A stretch of DNA of 64,000 bases from NCBI RefSeq assembly GCF_900188235.1, contig NZ_FZNT01000001.1, positions 558,001-622,000 on the forward strand, read 5' to 3'. How positions within the stretch are numbered: the first letter of the stretch is position 1; every line of letters starts with the position of its first letter. Position numbers and translations under genes: made by a program. Under the pieces are notes generated by a model that saw nothing but the letters and a program-made list of their open reading frames with translations, had not been told where the DNA came from and ran no database searches. The DNA comes from Lutibacter agarilyticus. Lineage in GTDB: Bacteria > Bacteroidota > Bacteroidia > Flavobacteriales > Flavobacteriaceae. Shown here in pieces: positions 18,429-27,411 of this stretch.

Positions 18429-20748
18429 TTATGATTGTTTTAAGTTCAGTTTGTAATTCAACTTTTACAGAATTTAGAATTTCTCTACAAGATGTTACAA
18501 GGTCATCTATATCATCTAATTTTTCTTTGTGTCGGAACCTATCAGTTAAATCTTGTATGATAGGATTTAGTTTAGAAATTCCAAACATACTTACACTAGG
18601 TTTTATTTTATGAGTTGCTCCGTGTAATAAATCCCAGTTTTTTTCTTCTAATCCTAAATCTAAAACAATTAAAAAATCATTTAAATCTTTTAAAAATTGT
18701 TCTATTAATAATTTTAATATTTCACTTTCATTTAACGATTCTTCTTTTAAATAGCTGAGGTCTGTAAATGTTTCGTTATCTAAAATTTCTTTTTTTTCTT
18801 CAACTATCTGATAATCATTTTCAGTAGTATTGTTTTTCACTCCTCCATACTTTAGCAATATTGAAAATAAATCGTTTGTTTTAAAAGGTTTAAAAATATA
18901 ATCATTCATACCAACATCTAAGGCTCTTTGAATATCACTTTTTGAAGTATAAGCCGTCATTGCTATAATTGGAATTTTAGAAGTTTCTTCAGAAAGATCA
19001 TTTTTAATAATTTTTGTTGCCTCGTAACCATCCATTACAGGCATTTGAATATCCATTAAAATAAGATCATACATGTTGTACTGAACCTTTTTAACGCCTT
19101 CAATCCCGTTATTAGCTATTGCTATTGTACAACCCCATCGTTCTAACCTAGTTTTTGCCAATATTTGATTTGTTTTATTATCCTCAACTAATAATATTTT
19201 TAAATCAAGTTTTTCTCCTTTAATAGTATTTTTATTAATTTCTGTAGAAGCGGTAATTATATGGTCTTTTTTAAATGATAGATTTAAATTAAAAACGCTT
19301 CCTTTTCCAAACTTACTCTTTACATTAATGTCTCCATTTAAAAGTTTTACTAATTTTTTTACAATGGCCAACCCTAAGCCAGTACCACCGTATATTCTTG
19401 ATGTATCACTTTTTGCCTGAGTAAAAGCGCCAAAAACGGTATTTATTTTATTTGAAACGATTCCAATACCTGTATCTAATACTTCAAAATGAATTTTTGC
19501 ATTTTCTGAAGACTCTTCAATAAGTTTGATAGTTACTGTAACCGAACCTTTATTGGTGAATTTAATAGCGTTTCCAATTAAATTCAATAAAATTTGACTA
19601 AATCTGGTTGGGTCACCAAAAACTTGTACGGGAATATTTGGATTGATAATTAAATTTAATGCAATGTTTTTTTCATCAGCTCTAATTTTCATTAGTTTCA
19701 CTATCTCATAAATATTTTTATGAAGATTAAATGAAATATTTTCTATATTAAGTTTGTTAGAGTCTAATTTGGCAAGATCTAATACGTTGTTTATTAAAGA
19801 GTTTAAAATTTCACCTGAATTTTTCATGGTTTCTAAATGCTGTCTTTGTTCAACACTTAGTTTAGTCTCTAACAACAAATCGGTAAAACCTATAACAGCA
19901 TTTAATGGTGTTCTAATTTCATGGCTCATATTTGCTAAAAACTCATCTTTAACTTTTAATGACTTTTCTGCAGTTTCTTTAGCTTTTTTTAATTCACCTT
20001 GTTCCGTAACTCTATTGGTTATATCTGTACCAATAGAAATATAAGTATCGTTTACACCTTTAGATAATTGCCATTCTATCCATTTAAAATCTCCACTTTT
20101 TGTTCTTATTTTTCGTTTAGAAATATCTGTGAAATCTTTAGTATGCAAAAAAACATAGTTGTTAATCGCTTTTTTTATTTTTAGAGCCAAGTTCGGATCG
20201 TCATACGTAACTTTCCACCAATTATCGCCTAAAATTTCTTCAACAGTATATCCAAGCATTTTTTCAACCGAAGGTGTAGCAAAAATAACATTCCCATTTC
20301 TGTCACTTACAAAAATCATCGAATCAACACTATTAATAATGGTATCTGATTGAATTTTTATTTCCTCGGTTTTTTTCCAGTCTGAAATATCAACACCTAC
20401 AGAAACATAAGTGCTGTCTTCAGCAAGTGAGTCTCTCCATTCAATCCATTTATAACTTCCATCTTTACATTTTAACTTTCTTTCATAGGGTTTGGTACTA
20501 ATATTTGTTTTTCCTGAAATTACACTATTAACTTTTTCTTTATAGGATAAACCATCTTCCTTTGAAAAAAAAGTGCTATTCCACCAATTTTTACCGGTTA
20601 AATTTTCGAGACTATATCCTGTGATTTTTTCAGTTGCTGCTGATACATAATTTATATTTCCTTTTATATCACAAGCAATTACTATTAAATTTATTTGGTT
20701 TAATAATAACTCTGAAAATTTTAATTTTTCTACATTTATATTCTTCAC
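18421..20748 (-). CDS. Hybrid histidine kinase, PAS-PAS-HisKA-HATPase-REC-HPt
   Basis: 775 residues without membrane segments. Two PAS domains (about 10-125 and 130-250, each ending in the PAC-type motif YKWIEW or FKWIEW), HisKA with His near 274 (SHEIRTPLNA), HATPase (DTGIGI, GTGLGLAI), REC with Asp near 564 (LILMDIQMP), and an HPt domain with its His near 712 (GATHKIKPS). It is a complete phosphorelay in one chain that can pass phosphate on to the following REC protein. It is the first gene of the six-gene leftward polysaccharide operon. I found no convincing promoter in the 848 bases upstream. Confidence 0.92.
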   Translation of the reverse strand: MKNINVEKLKFSELLLNQINLIVIACDIKGNINYVSAATEKITGYSLENLTGKNWWNSTFFSKEDGLSYKEKVNSVISGKTNISTKPYERKLKCKDGSYKWIEWRDSLAEDSTYVSVGVDISDWKKTEEIKIQSDTIINSVDSMIFVSDRNGNVIFATPSVEKMLGYTVEEILGDNWWKVTYDDPNLALKIKKAINNYVFLHTKDFTDISKRKIRTKSGDFKWIEWQLSKGVNDTYISIGTDITNRVTEQGELKKAKETAEKSLKVKDEFLANMSHEIRTPLNAVIGFTDLLLETKLSVEQRQHLETMKNSGEILNSLINNVLDLAKLDSNKLNIENISFNLHKNIYEIVKLMKIRADEKNIALNLIINPNIPVQVFGDPTRFSQILLNLIGNAIKFTNKGSVTVTIKLIEESSENAKIHFEVLDTGIGIVSNKINTVFGAFTQAKSDTSRIYGGTGLGLAIVKKLVKLLNGDINVKSKFGKGSVFNLNLSFKKDHIITASTEINKNTIKGEKLDLKILLVEDNKTNQILAKTRLERWGCTIAIANNGIEGVKKVQYNMYDLILMDIQMPVMDGYEATKIIKNDLSEETSKIPIIAMTAYTSKSDIQRALDVGMNDYIFKPFKTNDLFSILLKYGGVKNNTTENDYQIVEEKKEILDNETFTDLSYLKEESLNESEILKLLIEQFLKDLNDFLIVLDLGLEEKNWDLLHGATHKIKPSVSMFGISKLNPIIQDLTDRFRHKEKLDDIDDLVTSCREILNSVKVELQTELKTIINE

Positions 20749-20960
20749 TAAACTTAAATTTTAATTAAAACTTAAAGTAATTTAACAAAAAAAAACTATA
20801 TGAAACTATATTTGAATTTTTATGAGGGTTTTAAGTGAACCTAAAGTAACTATTCACACCTAAAAATACAATGACAATTATCATTCTATATTGCTTCCTT
20901 ACAAGAAGTTTTCTTTTTAATAAACTATGTTACTGAAAATTAGTAAAACAACTTCATCTA

Positions 20961-21203
20961 AAGGCTGCTGGAAATGCTGTTGAATTACAAAATTTATGAA
21001 ATGAATATCAATCTCTACTTCTAATATTCCAACAAAGTAACAATAACTCTAATCCACCAAAACGAGTATCTCTAGAAAAAGATGTAATAGCGCATTAGGT
21101 TAGATTGCAAAGTCATGATAAAATACAAGTACCTAAGAATTATGTCAAACAAAAAATGGAATACACACAGCATCAGTTAAAAAAAGTTTGTTTAGTAATT
21201 TAG
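20961..21203 (+). pseudogene. Decayed reading frame of unknown family
   Basis: One frame of 81 codons is interrupted only by TGA at 20997 and TAG at 21096 before its final TAG. Around six or seven stops would be expected by chance at this base composition. The translation has a normal-looking mixture of residues (KAAGNAVELQN, PPKRVSLEKDVIAH, VPKNYVKQKMEYT). It has no start codon and I cannot name the family. It may be the end of a lost gene. Confidence 0.3.
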
Positions 21204-21554
21204 TTGGTTTATTTATTTGATAAACTTTAAATAACTTAAATTGTAATAACACAATTAAACTGTTATCATTTTCTAGAAAATTTGTTTCAGTAAAATAAAG
21301 AATTTTATGGTGTAATTATATTGCCATAAATATTAAATATATGAAGCCATTACATTTAATTCTGAATAAATTTATAAAAAATTCGAGTAAGCACTTAAAG
21401 CTAAGATAAAAGAAAGTAATTTATAAAAATACAAAATGTTATGAAGAGTTCTATTACAATTATATGAACTGAAATTTTTGATAGATAAAAAGTGAAACTT
21501 ATTATTAATTAAATGATTAATAAATATTAATACAGATTTTTTTTATTTTTTATT

Positions 21555-21562
21555 TATATTTG
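21555..21562 (+). promoter_or_regulatory. -10 element for the porin-amidohydrolase pair
   Basis: TATATTTG matches TAnnTTTG exactly, 34 bases before the ATG at 21597. No TTG at the -33 position. Confidence 0.5.
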
Positions 21563-21596
21563 GTATAAATAACGCTTTAAACAAAAAACTTACTTT

Positions 21597-22925
21597 ATGA
21601 AAAAACTAACTAATCCAATTGGGTATAAATACCTATTAGTTTTACTATTTATGACACTTTCTATAGGGACTACTTCTGCTCAGCTAAATATGCAAGCGCC
21701 TGAAACTAAAAGATCAGATACTCTTCAAGCTGGAACTCAGGGTTCTGTTAATCCTCTAACGGAAAACATCCAAGTAGTTACGGGTGATGACTTATTAGAT
21801 AAGTCCTTTCCAAGTTCATGGCCACTATTTGGATCTGATATCAGGATGAAAATTGGCGGCTTTGTCAAAGCTGATTACATCCAGGATTTTGATTATGTAG
21901 GCGACAGATACGAATTTGAACTTGGAAGTATTGCGGTTGATGGTACCCCAGAGCGTGAATTAGGTGGAATATCTACGTTCCATGCGAAACAATCACGTGT
22001 TAACTTTGATTTTCGTTCAAAAGCTAAATGGAAAAATGGTAAAGAATTTCCAATGCAAATGTTTGTTGAAGTGGATTGGTTTTTTGATTCACCTACAATG
22101 CGTTATAATACCCGTCTAAGATTGGCGTATGGCGTTATTGGAAGATTTTTATTTGGAAGGAACTGGACAACATCGGGAGATTTAAGTACATTGCCTGGTA
22201 CAATAGATTTTTCTAGTGGTGATGCACTTTATGGTGGTAGAGCTACGCAAATCAGATGGCAGGATAAAATAAGTGAAAAATTTACTTACGCCGTTGCTCT
22301 TGAAGATGCAAGTTCTCAAATAGATAATATTTATAACCTAGATGGAGCTTCAAGACCATTAAGCCCCAACTTTGCAGGTATGATTCGTTTTAAATCGAAT
22401 AAAGGCTCAACCGTACAATTAGGTGCCGACGTTTTTACTTTGAATTGGAAAGGACCTTCAACAGTTCCAAATGTAAGTAAAACAGGATATGCTTTAACCC
22501 TTACCGGTCGTTTCATATTTAAGACAACTGAGTATCATGATTCATTTTCCTATGGTGGTGGCTTTGGTCAAGGACAAGGACATAAAATTATTGCACTATC
22601 TTGGGATGGAAAAGGATCAGGTATTATAGACCAGAATAACCTCCACCTAAATCCAGCATGGTTTGCATTTGCTGGTTATAGTCACTATTGGTCTAAAAGA
22701 TTGAACTCTACAATATCTACACATTGGGCAGGAACCGAACTAAATAATTTACAATCTGATGAAACAATAGCGAAAGCTGGTACTTTTCATGCAAATTTAA
22801 TCTATTTTCCTTATAAATTAATATCTACAGGTATTGAATATATGTGGGGGATGCGTGAAAATAAAAATGGTGTTTCGGGAGAAGCTAACCGTTTACAGTT
22901 TATGGTAAAGTTCAAATTTAATTAA
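21597..22925 (+). CDS. DcaP-like outer-membrane porin
   Basis: 442 residues with a signal peptide cut after TTSA, a linker of about 50 residues and a barrel domain that begins at MKIGGFVKADYIQDFD, contains the conserved YNTRLRLAYGVIGRFLFGRNWTT-like segment (FGRNWTT) and ends RLQFMVKFKFN with the terminal aromatic pattern of a barrel. This is the DcaP family, trimeric porins known to pass dicarboxylic acids and other negatively charged small molecules. It lies 57 bases before a secreted amidohydrolase, with similar base composition, so the two probably work on the same substrate. Both are clearly richer in G+C than the genes around them. Confidence 0.82.
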   Translation: MKKLTNPIGYKYLLVLLFMTLSIGTTSAQLNMQAPETKRSDTLQAGTQGSVNPLTENIQVVTGDDLLDKSFPSSWPLFGSDIRMKIGGFVKADYIQDFDYVGDRYEFELGSIAVDGTPERELGGISTFHAKQSRVNFDFRSKAKWKNGKEFPMQMFVEVDWFFDSPTMRYNTRLRLAYGVIGRFLFGRNWTTSGDLSTLPGTIDFSSGDALYGGRATQIRWQDKISEKFTYAVALEDASSQIDNIYNLDGASRPLSPNFAGMIRFKSNKGSTVQLGADVFTLNWKGPSTVPNVSKTGYALTLTGRFIFKTTEYHDSFSYGGGFGQGQGHKIIALSWDGKGSGIIDQNNLHLNPAWFAFAGYSHYWSKRLNSTISTHWAGTELNNLQSDETIAKAGTFHANLIYFPYKLISTGIEYMWGMRENKNGVSGEANRLQFMVKFKFN

Positions 22926-22982
22926 CAAAACAAATAAATTAAATAAAAACAGAAATATTCATAATTACCTAAATTTAAAAAA

Positions 22983-24329
22983 ATGAAAAAAAAATCGAAA
23001 AATTTTTTATTATTGTTAGCATTCACGCTAATAACATCTTTCAGTTATGCACAATCAACTGAAGTCAGTCAAATTGTGTTTAAAAATGTTCGCGTATTTG
23101 ACGGAACAAACGACCAACTTACCAGCGCTACAGAAGTACTAGTAGAAGGTAACAAGATTAAGGAAGTATCTGCCAATGCAAGTAAGAAAGCTTCCAGAAA
23201 AGCAACCGTTATAGATGGTGGAGGGCGTGTATTAATGCCAGGGCTTTCAGATACCCACACGCACATCATGTTTTCTTCGCTCCCACAGGCGGCGCTTTTG
23301 TTTGGTGAGCCAAACTTCAATGTAATCTATGCTACTAAGGATGCTAAAGCTATGCTTATGCGCGGTATAACCACAATAAGAGACTTAAGTGGTAATACTT
23401 TTGGATTGAAAAAGGCCATTGATGAGGGACTTGTACCTGGGCCTCGTATTTATCCAGCAGGTGGAATGATTAGTCAAACTGCAGGACATGGAGACTTTCG
23501 ATTACCTAATCAGAAACATCCTGAGTATGGAGGAGCTTGGCCTGCACTTTATCAGCAAGGTCATGGGTATTTAGCAGACGGACCAACTGAGGTAATGAGA
23601 GCTACTCGCGAGAATTTAAAAAACGGAGCTTCACAGATTAAACTAGCAACCGGAGGTGGTTATGCCTCGCCTGCAGACCCTTTAATGGGTATTCAGTATA
23701 CATTTGAGGAGATAAAGGCAGCAGTTGATGTAGCCAAAAATTGGGGCACTTATGTGACCATACATTCCTATTTCCCAGAATCTATAAATATGGCCATTGA
23801 TGCAGGTATAAAAGATGTGGCGCACGGGCAGCTATTAGATAAGGCTACCTTAGAGCGTATGGCCAAAGAAGAGGTATTTTTAAGTACACAAGCATTCACA
23901 CTTTGTAGTGAACCACAGAATTCTGAATTTTCAAATGAAAAACTAGCGATTGTATGTGTAGGAACAAAAAAAATGTACCAAATGGCCTCTGAAATTCCTA
24001 ACTTAAAAGTAACATGGGGAACGGATATGTTTTTTCTTCCTCAAGATCAATTTGAAGGGCAAGTTAAGCAGATGGAACGTTTGTTACCTTGGTTTAAGCC
24101 AGCTGAGATCCTTAAAATGGCAACAGGAAATGCAGGTGAATTATTTAAAATGAGTGGACCGCTCATGAACCCATATCCTGGTGACCTAGGGGTTATTAAG
24201 GAAGGTGCGTATGCTGATATGTTATTGGTAGATGGAAATCCACTGGAAAAATTAGATGCTATTACCAATAAGGACAACCTGTTGATTATTATGAAAGATG
24301 GTAAAATCTTTAAAAACACATTGAAATAA
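22983..24329 (+). CDS. Secreted amidohydrolase (imidazolonepropionase / Xaa-dipeptidase-like)
   Basis: 448 residues with a signal peptide ending at SYAQ. Metal-dependent hydrolase of the amidohydrolase superfamily. Visible ligands: HxH in DTHTHIM, the carbamylated-lysine position in QIKLATGGG, His in TIHSYF and VAHGQ, and Asp in TWGTDMFF; the small sandwich domain is at both ends (VFDGTND; GDLGVIKEGAYADML). Relatives hydrolyse N-acyl or peptide-like bonds. It acts in the periplasm or outside, in one unit with the DcaP-like porin. One 60-base line at 23221-23280 holds 31 G or C, far above the window norm, which suggests recent transfer. Confidence 0.85.
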   Translation: MKKKSKNFLLLLAFTLITSFSYAQSTEVSQIVFKNVRVFDGTNDQLTSATEVLVEGNKIKEVSANASKKASRKATVIDGGGRVLMPGLSDTHTHIMFSSLPQAALLFGEPNFNVIYATKDAKAMLMRGITTIRDLSGNTFGLKKAIDEGLVPGPRIYPAGGMISQTAGHGDFRLPNQKHPEYGGAWPALYQQGHGYLADGPTEVMRATRENLKNGASQIKLATGGGYASPADPLMGIQYTFEEIKAAVDVAKNWGTYVTIHSYFPESINMAIDAGIKDVAHGQLLDKATLERMAKEEVFLSTQAFTLCSEPQNSEFSNEKLAIVCVGTKKMYQMASEIPNLKVTWGTDMFFLPQDQFEGQVKQMERLLPWFKPAEILKMATGNAGELFKMSGPLMNPYPGDLGVIKEGAYADMLLVDGNPLEKLDAITNKDNLLIIMKDGKIFKNTLK

Positions 24330-24341
24330 CACTTTAAAAAC

Positions 24342-24424
24342 ACCCGTTGTGCATTTTGATTTTAAAAAATAGAGTTGTTCATCTTATTGTACATCAGTAA
24401 ATTTATTTAAAATGAACAACGGGT
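24342..24424. repeat. Inverted repeat after the amidohydrolase gene
   Basis: ACCCGTTGTGCATTTT (24342-24357) pairs with AAAATGAACAACGGGT (24409-24424) at 15 of 16 positions across a 51-base loop, which holds a further GTTGTTCAT (24374-24382) able to compete for the right arm. TTTT follows the right arm. Either an unusually long terminator or a small palindromic element. Confidence 0.5.
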
Positions 24425-24621
24425 TTTAAAAAAAAATAAAAACATGAAAAACAAGAATTTCAAAATTGTTGATCTTCTTAACAAAACAATCACCGATCTG
24501 CAATTATGCTAAATAGCACAGCTATCCACCAATTTGCTTCATCTGTAATTTGTATTATAATTTATATTATGTTAAATAGGATTTATTGTAATTAACTTAC
24601 TACTGAAATGAAAATATTAAA

Positions 24622-24951
24622 TTAACTCTCTGAATCGTAAATTAAAACACGTTCCCATAATTTAGAAGCTTCAGAAATAAATAATTTATGAGCAGGTTCA
24701 ATTTGATAATTGCTGTGTTCTTCTAAATTATTAAAAGTAACTTTTAAACAATACGTATAACTTGCATCAACAACCGGTCTGTTTGTATCTGCTGGTTGGC
24801 CAAAATGTTTATTTTTTGCATAAACAGATGAATTTAAAAATTTGTGCATAGCCTTTTCAAATTCATCTCTATCACTTTCATTATTTGGGTTTATCAACCA
24901 AAAGAAAACTACGTGAATAAATTGTTCTTCAATTATATTAGTTGACTTCAT
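24622..24951 (-). CDS. Dabb (stress-responsive alpha-beta barrel) family protein
   Basis: 109 residues with the dimeric ferredoxin-like pattern of the Dabb family: FIHVVFFWLINPN at the first strand, ASYTYCLKVTFNNLEEHSNYQ in the middle and HKLFISEASKLWERVLIYD at the end, where the conserved His and Trp sit. Members act as small enzymes or stress proteins; the role here is unknown. It is a single gene. Confidence 0.8.
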   Translation of the reverse strand: MKSTNIIEEQFIHVVFFWLINPNNESDRDEFEKAMHKFLNSSVYAKNKHFGQPADTNRPVVDASYTYCLKVTFNNLEEHSNYQIEPAHKLFISEASKLWERVLIYDSES

Positions 24952-25148
24952 AAAGTAAATATTTCTCTTTTTTAATAACCAATGTTGTTATACTCCTAAT
25001 TTGATCCAACATATTAATAACTATTCCTTAAATGCTTTTTCAAGGTTTGTATGTATATAACAATATATTTATTCTTGCAAATTACAAATTCTTATTGAAC
25101 TATTACTTTTTACAATTTTAAAATGCATACTCAGCAGTACATTTACTG

Positions 25149-25156
25149 TACATTTG
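25149..25156 (+). promoter_or_regulatory. -10 element directly before the MFS transporter gene
   Basis: TACATTTG is an exact match and ends only four bases before the ATG at 25161, so transcription would begin at or beside the start codon (leaderless). GTACATTT is also present 13 bases further upstream. Confidence 0.5.
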
Positions 25157-25160
25157 CCAC

Positions 25161-26378
25161 ATGTTAAAAAAGAGATACTCTCAATTTGAATTTATAGCAC
25201 TTATGGCATCTTTAATGTCTGTTGTTGCATTGGCTATAGATGCGTTATTACCCGCATTAAAATTAATTGGTTATTCAATTGGTACAACAGAGTCAACTGA
25301 TCATCAGTTGTTAATTACCATGATATTTTTAGGTTTAGGAATTGGACCGCTTTTATTTGGACCAATTTCTGATAGTTTAGGTCGTAAACCAATTGTATAT
25401 GCGGGCTTTATCGTATTTATAATAGCTAGTTTTACTTGTGTAAATGCAACAAGTCTTGAAGTAATGATTGCAGGTAGAATTTTACAAGGAATTGGTCTTT
25501 CTGCATCTAGAACAATTAGCATTGCAATGGTTAGAGACACCTTTAGCGGTGATTATATGGCGAGAATAATGTCATTCATTACTGTTGTTTTTATATTAGT
25601 TCCCATTGTAGCTCCGGCAATAGGTCAATTTATTTTAAATCATTATAACTGGCAAGGGATTTTTTATATTCAACTAATTTTTAGTTTACTAATATTATAT
25701 TGGTTTTGGAAGCGTCAACCAGAAACATTACCAATAGAAAAACGGGTAAAATTCACAAGGTTTATTTTTGTAAATGGGTTGAAAGAAATCATGAAAGCTA
25801 AAAGAACTATTGGTTTTACAATAATCTCTGGTTTCATCACTGGTTCATTTATGGTATATTTAAGTACGTCACAGCATATTTTTCAGGATCAGTATCATTT
25901 AGAAAAAGAGTTTCCCTATATTTTTGCAGGTTTAGCTGTAGCTATTGGCACTTCAACCTTTTTAAATGGAACCTTAGTTTTAAAGTATGGGATGGAAAAA
26001 TTAGTAACCATATCCCTCCTTCTATTTTTTGGTATCTCTTTGTTATATGTAGTTTTGTATGGAAGTTCTGAGAATCCGACCTTAGGCGTATTATTAGCTT
26101 TCTTTGGGATACAATTTTTCGCTATTGGGTTTTTATTTGGAAATTTAAGAGCATTGGCTATGGAGCCAGTAGGTCATATTGCAGGTATTGGAGCAGCAAT
26201 TACAGGTTTTATTTCAACCTTAATGGCTGTGCCAATTAGTACTTTTATAGGTAAATTTACAGTGAATACTGCCCTACCCTTATTTATGGGGTTTTCAATT
26301 TGTGGTTTACTCTCTATTTTTATACTTTATTATTTGAAATTTTTAAAATATAAAGCGCTAGCTAGAACCAATAATTAA
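25161..26378 (+). CDS. MFS transporter, Bcr/CflA drug-efflux type
   Basis: 405 residues with about 12 membrane segments. The motif between segments 2 and 3 is GPISDSLGRKPIVYAG (the MFS motif GxLaDrxGRkp), and GRILQGIGLSASRTISIAMVRD matches the Bcr/CflA proton-driven efflux group, which exports bicyclomycin, chloramphenicol and similar drugs. The true substrate is unknown. A single gene followed by a 91-base gap and thioredoxin. Confidence 0.85.
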   Translation: MLKKRYSQFEFIALMASLMSVVALAIDALLPALKLIGYSIGTTESTDHQLLITMIFLGLGIGPLLFGPISDSLGRKPIVYAGFIVFIIASFTCVNATSLEVMIAGRILQGIGLSASRTISIAMVRDTFSGDYMARIMSFITVVFILVPIVAPAIGQFILNHYNWQGIFYIQLIFSLLILYWFWKRQPETLPIEKRVKFTRFIFVNGLKEIMKAKRTIGFTIISGFITGSFMVYLSTSQHIFQDQYHLEKEFPYIFAGLAVAIGTSTFLNGTLVLKYGMEKLVTISLLLFFGISLLYVVLYGSSENPTLGVLLAFFGIQFFAIGFLFGNLRALAMEPVGHIAGIGAAITGFISTLMAVPISTFIGKFTVNTALPLFMGFSICGLLSIFILYYLKFLKYKALARTNN

Positions 26379-26469
26379 GTTTTAGTAATTGTTAATATTC
26401 ATAAATTTTTAACACGCAATTTAAAGTTGTTTTTGTAACTTTATTTATCAACGTAAAGAGTTATGACTT

Positions 26470-26766
26470 ATGAAAAAATCATTCAACGAAATAGTAAATG
26501 AAGAAATACCTGTATTGGTAGATTTTTATGCTGATTGGTGCGGCCCTTGTAAATCAATGGCTCCTGTATTAAAGCAATTAAAAGCTGATTTGAAAGACGC
26601 CGTAAAAATTGTAAAAATTAATGTGGATACCAATCAAGAATTAGCTGCTAAATATAAAGTACGAGGTGTTCCTACTTTTATGGTTTTTAAAAAAGGGAAA
26701 CAAACTTGGCGACAATCGGGAATGCAATCGATTTCACAATTAAAACAAGCCATTACTAGTGTATAA
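26470..26766 (+). CDS. Thioredoxin
   Basis: 98 residues, a compact thioredoxin fold with the redox pair C24 and C27 in DWCGPCK and the cis-proline in VRGVPTFMVF. Cytoplasmic, since no signal peptide is present. It reduces protein disulfides using thioredoxin reductase. Slightly shorter than the usual 105 residues at the N-terminus. Probably transcribed alone. Confidence 0.93.
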   Translation: MKKSFNEIVNEEIPVLVDFYADWCGPCKSMAPVLKQLKADLKDAVKIVKINVDTNQELAAKYKVRGVPTFMVFKKGKQTWRQSGMQSISQLKQAITSV

Positions 26767-26875
26767 TTTTGCTAAAATAGTCATCCGTATGTTTAAACAT
26801 TTGTTATAAAATTATATTTTTAAAAAAAATAAGATTTTCTTATATCAAATTTTTATTTTTTTTTAAATTAGCGTA

Positions 26876-27145
26876 ATGAAAAATATGTTAATTATAATGA
26901 TGTTGCTTGTAAGTTTTATAAGCTATTCACAGGAAAAAAATAAAGAAGCTGCTGTTATTGTTACTTCTGAGAACAAAATAACAATTGAAAATGAATCTCA
27001 CAATTATATTGTTGCTGAAGCTTATAAAGCTGCAAATGCTGAAAAAATTGAAGATTTAGACAAGTATGTTTTTACGGTATATAACCCATTATCGTTATTT
27101 TCTGATGAAACAATAATCGCTAATACAGAATTATTGAAAAAATAA
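26876..27145 (+). CDS. Small secreted protein of unknown function
   Basis: 89 residues with a clear signal peptide (MKNMLIIMMLLVSFISYSQ). The mature part of about 70 residues has no cysteine and no motif I recognise, but it contains NYIVAEAYKAANAEKIEDLDKYVFTVYNP, which looks like one folded unit. Probably periplasmic. It stands between thioredoxin and a convergent gene pair. Confidence 0.6.
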   Translation: MKNMLIIMMLLVSFISYSQEKNKEAAVIVTSENKITIENESHNYIVAEAYKAANAEKIEDLDKYVFTVYNPLSLFSDETIIANTELLKK

Positions 27146-27168
27146 TTACTTTATCAAAATAATAAACT

Positions 27169-27216
27169 ATTCCACAGTAAATTTAACGCTAAATAGCTGT
27201 TTTATATCTGTGGAAT
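27169..27216. terminator. Hairpin between convergent genes
   Basis: ATTCCACAG (27169-27177) and CTGTGGAAT (27208-27216) pair perfectly over nine bases with a 30-base loop; ATTATTTA follows on the plus strand and AGTTTATTATTTT on the minus strand. It may end transcripts from both sides. Confidence 0.45.
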
Positions 27217-27221
27217 ATTAT

Positions 27222-27401
27222 TTAATCTAAAACTTTGAGGTTGATATTCATTAATTCAGTATTATTGAACTGAACCTTTATTTCTATTGGATTACAACAT
27301 ACTTCACAATCTTCAATATAGGTTTGATTTGTTACAGAAGAATCTAATAACATGGATATTTCCTCCCAACAATAAGGACATTGAAAAAAATGCTCTAACA
27401 T
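27222..27401 (-). CDS. CPXCG motif-containing cysteine-rich protein
   Basis: A 59-residue protein beginning MLEHFFQCPYCWEEISML, with a second cysteine group in DCEVCCNP. The four-cysteine arrangement CPYC...CEVC is a small zinc ribbon known in Bacteroidota and Proteobacteria as a CPXCG cysteine-rich protein. It lies 10 bases after the TauE/SafE gene and is probably co-transcribed. Function is unknown; a small metal-binding or RNA/DNA-contacting role is usual for such ribbons. Confidence 0.85.
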   Translation of the reverse strand: MLEHFFQCPYCWEEISMLLDSSVTNQTYIEDCEVCCNPIEIKVQFNNTELMNINLKVLD

Positions 27402-27411
27402 ATAAACCGAT

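Larger units (their letters stand above)
20749..21596. other. Long intergenic region between divergent transcription units
   Basis: 848 AT-rich bases between the polysaccharide operon (left) and the porin gene (right). Apart from the decayed reading frame at 20961-21203 and the -10 element at 21555, I see no gene or RNA. The part from 21204 to 21540 has stop codons in every frame and no notable hairpin. Confidence 0.6.
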
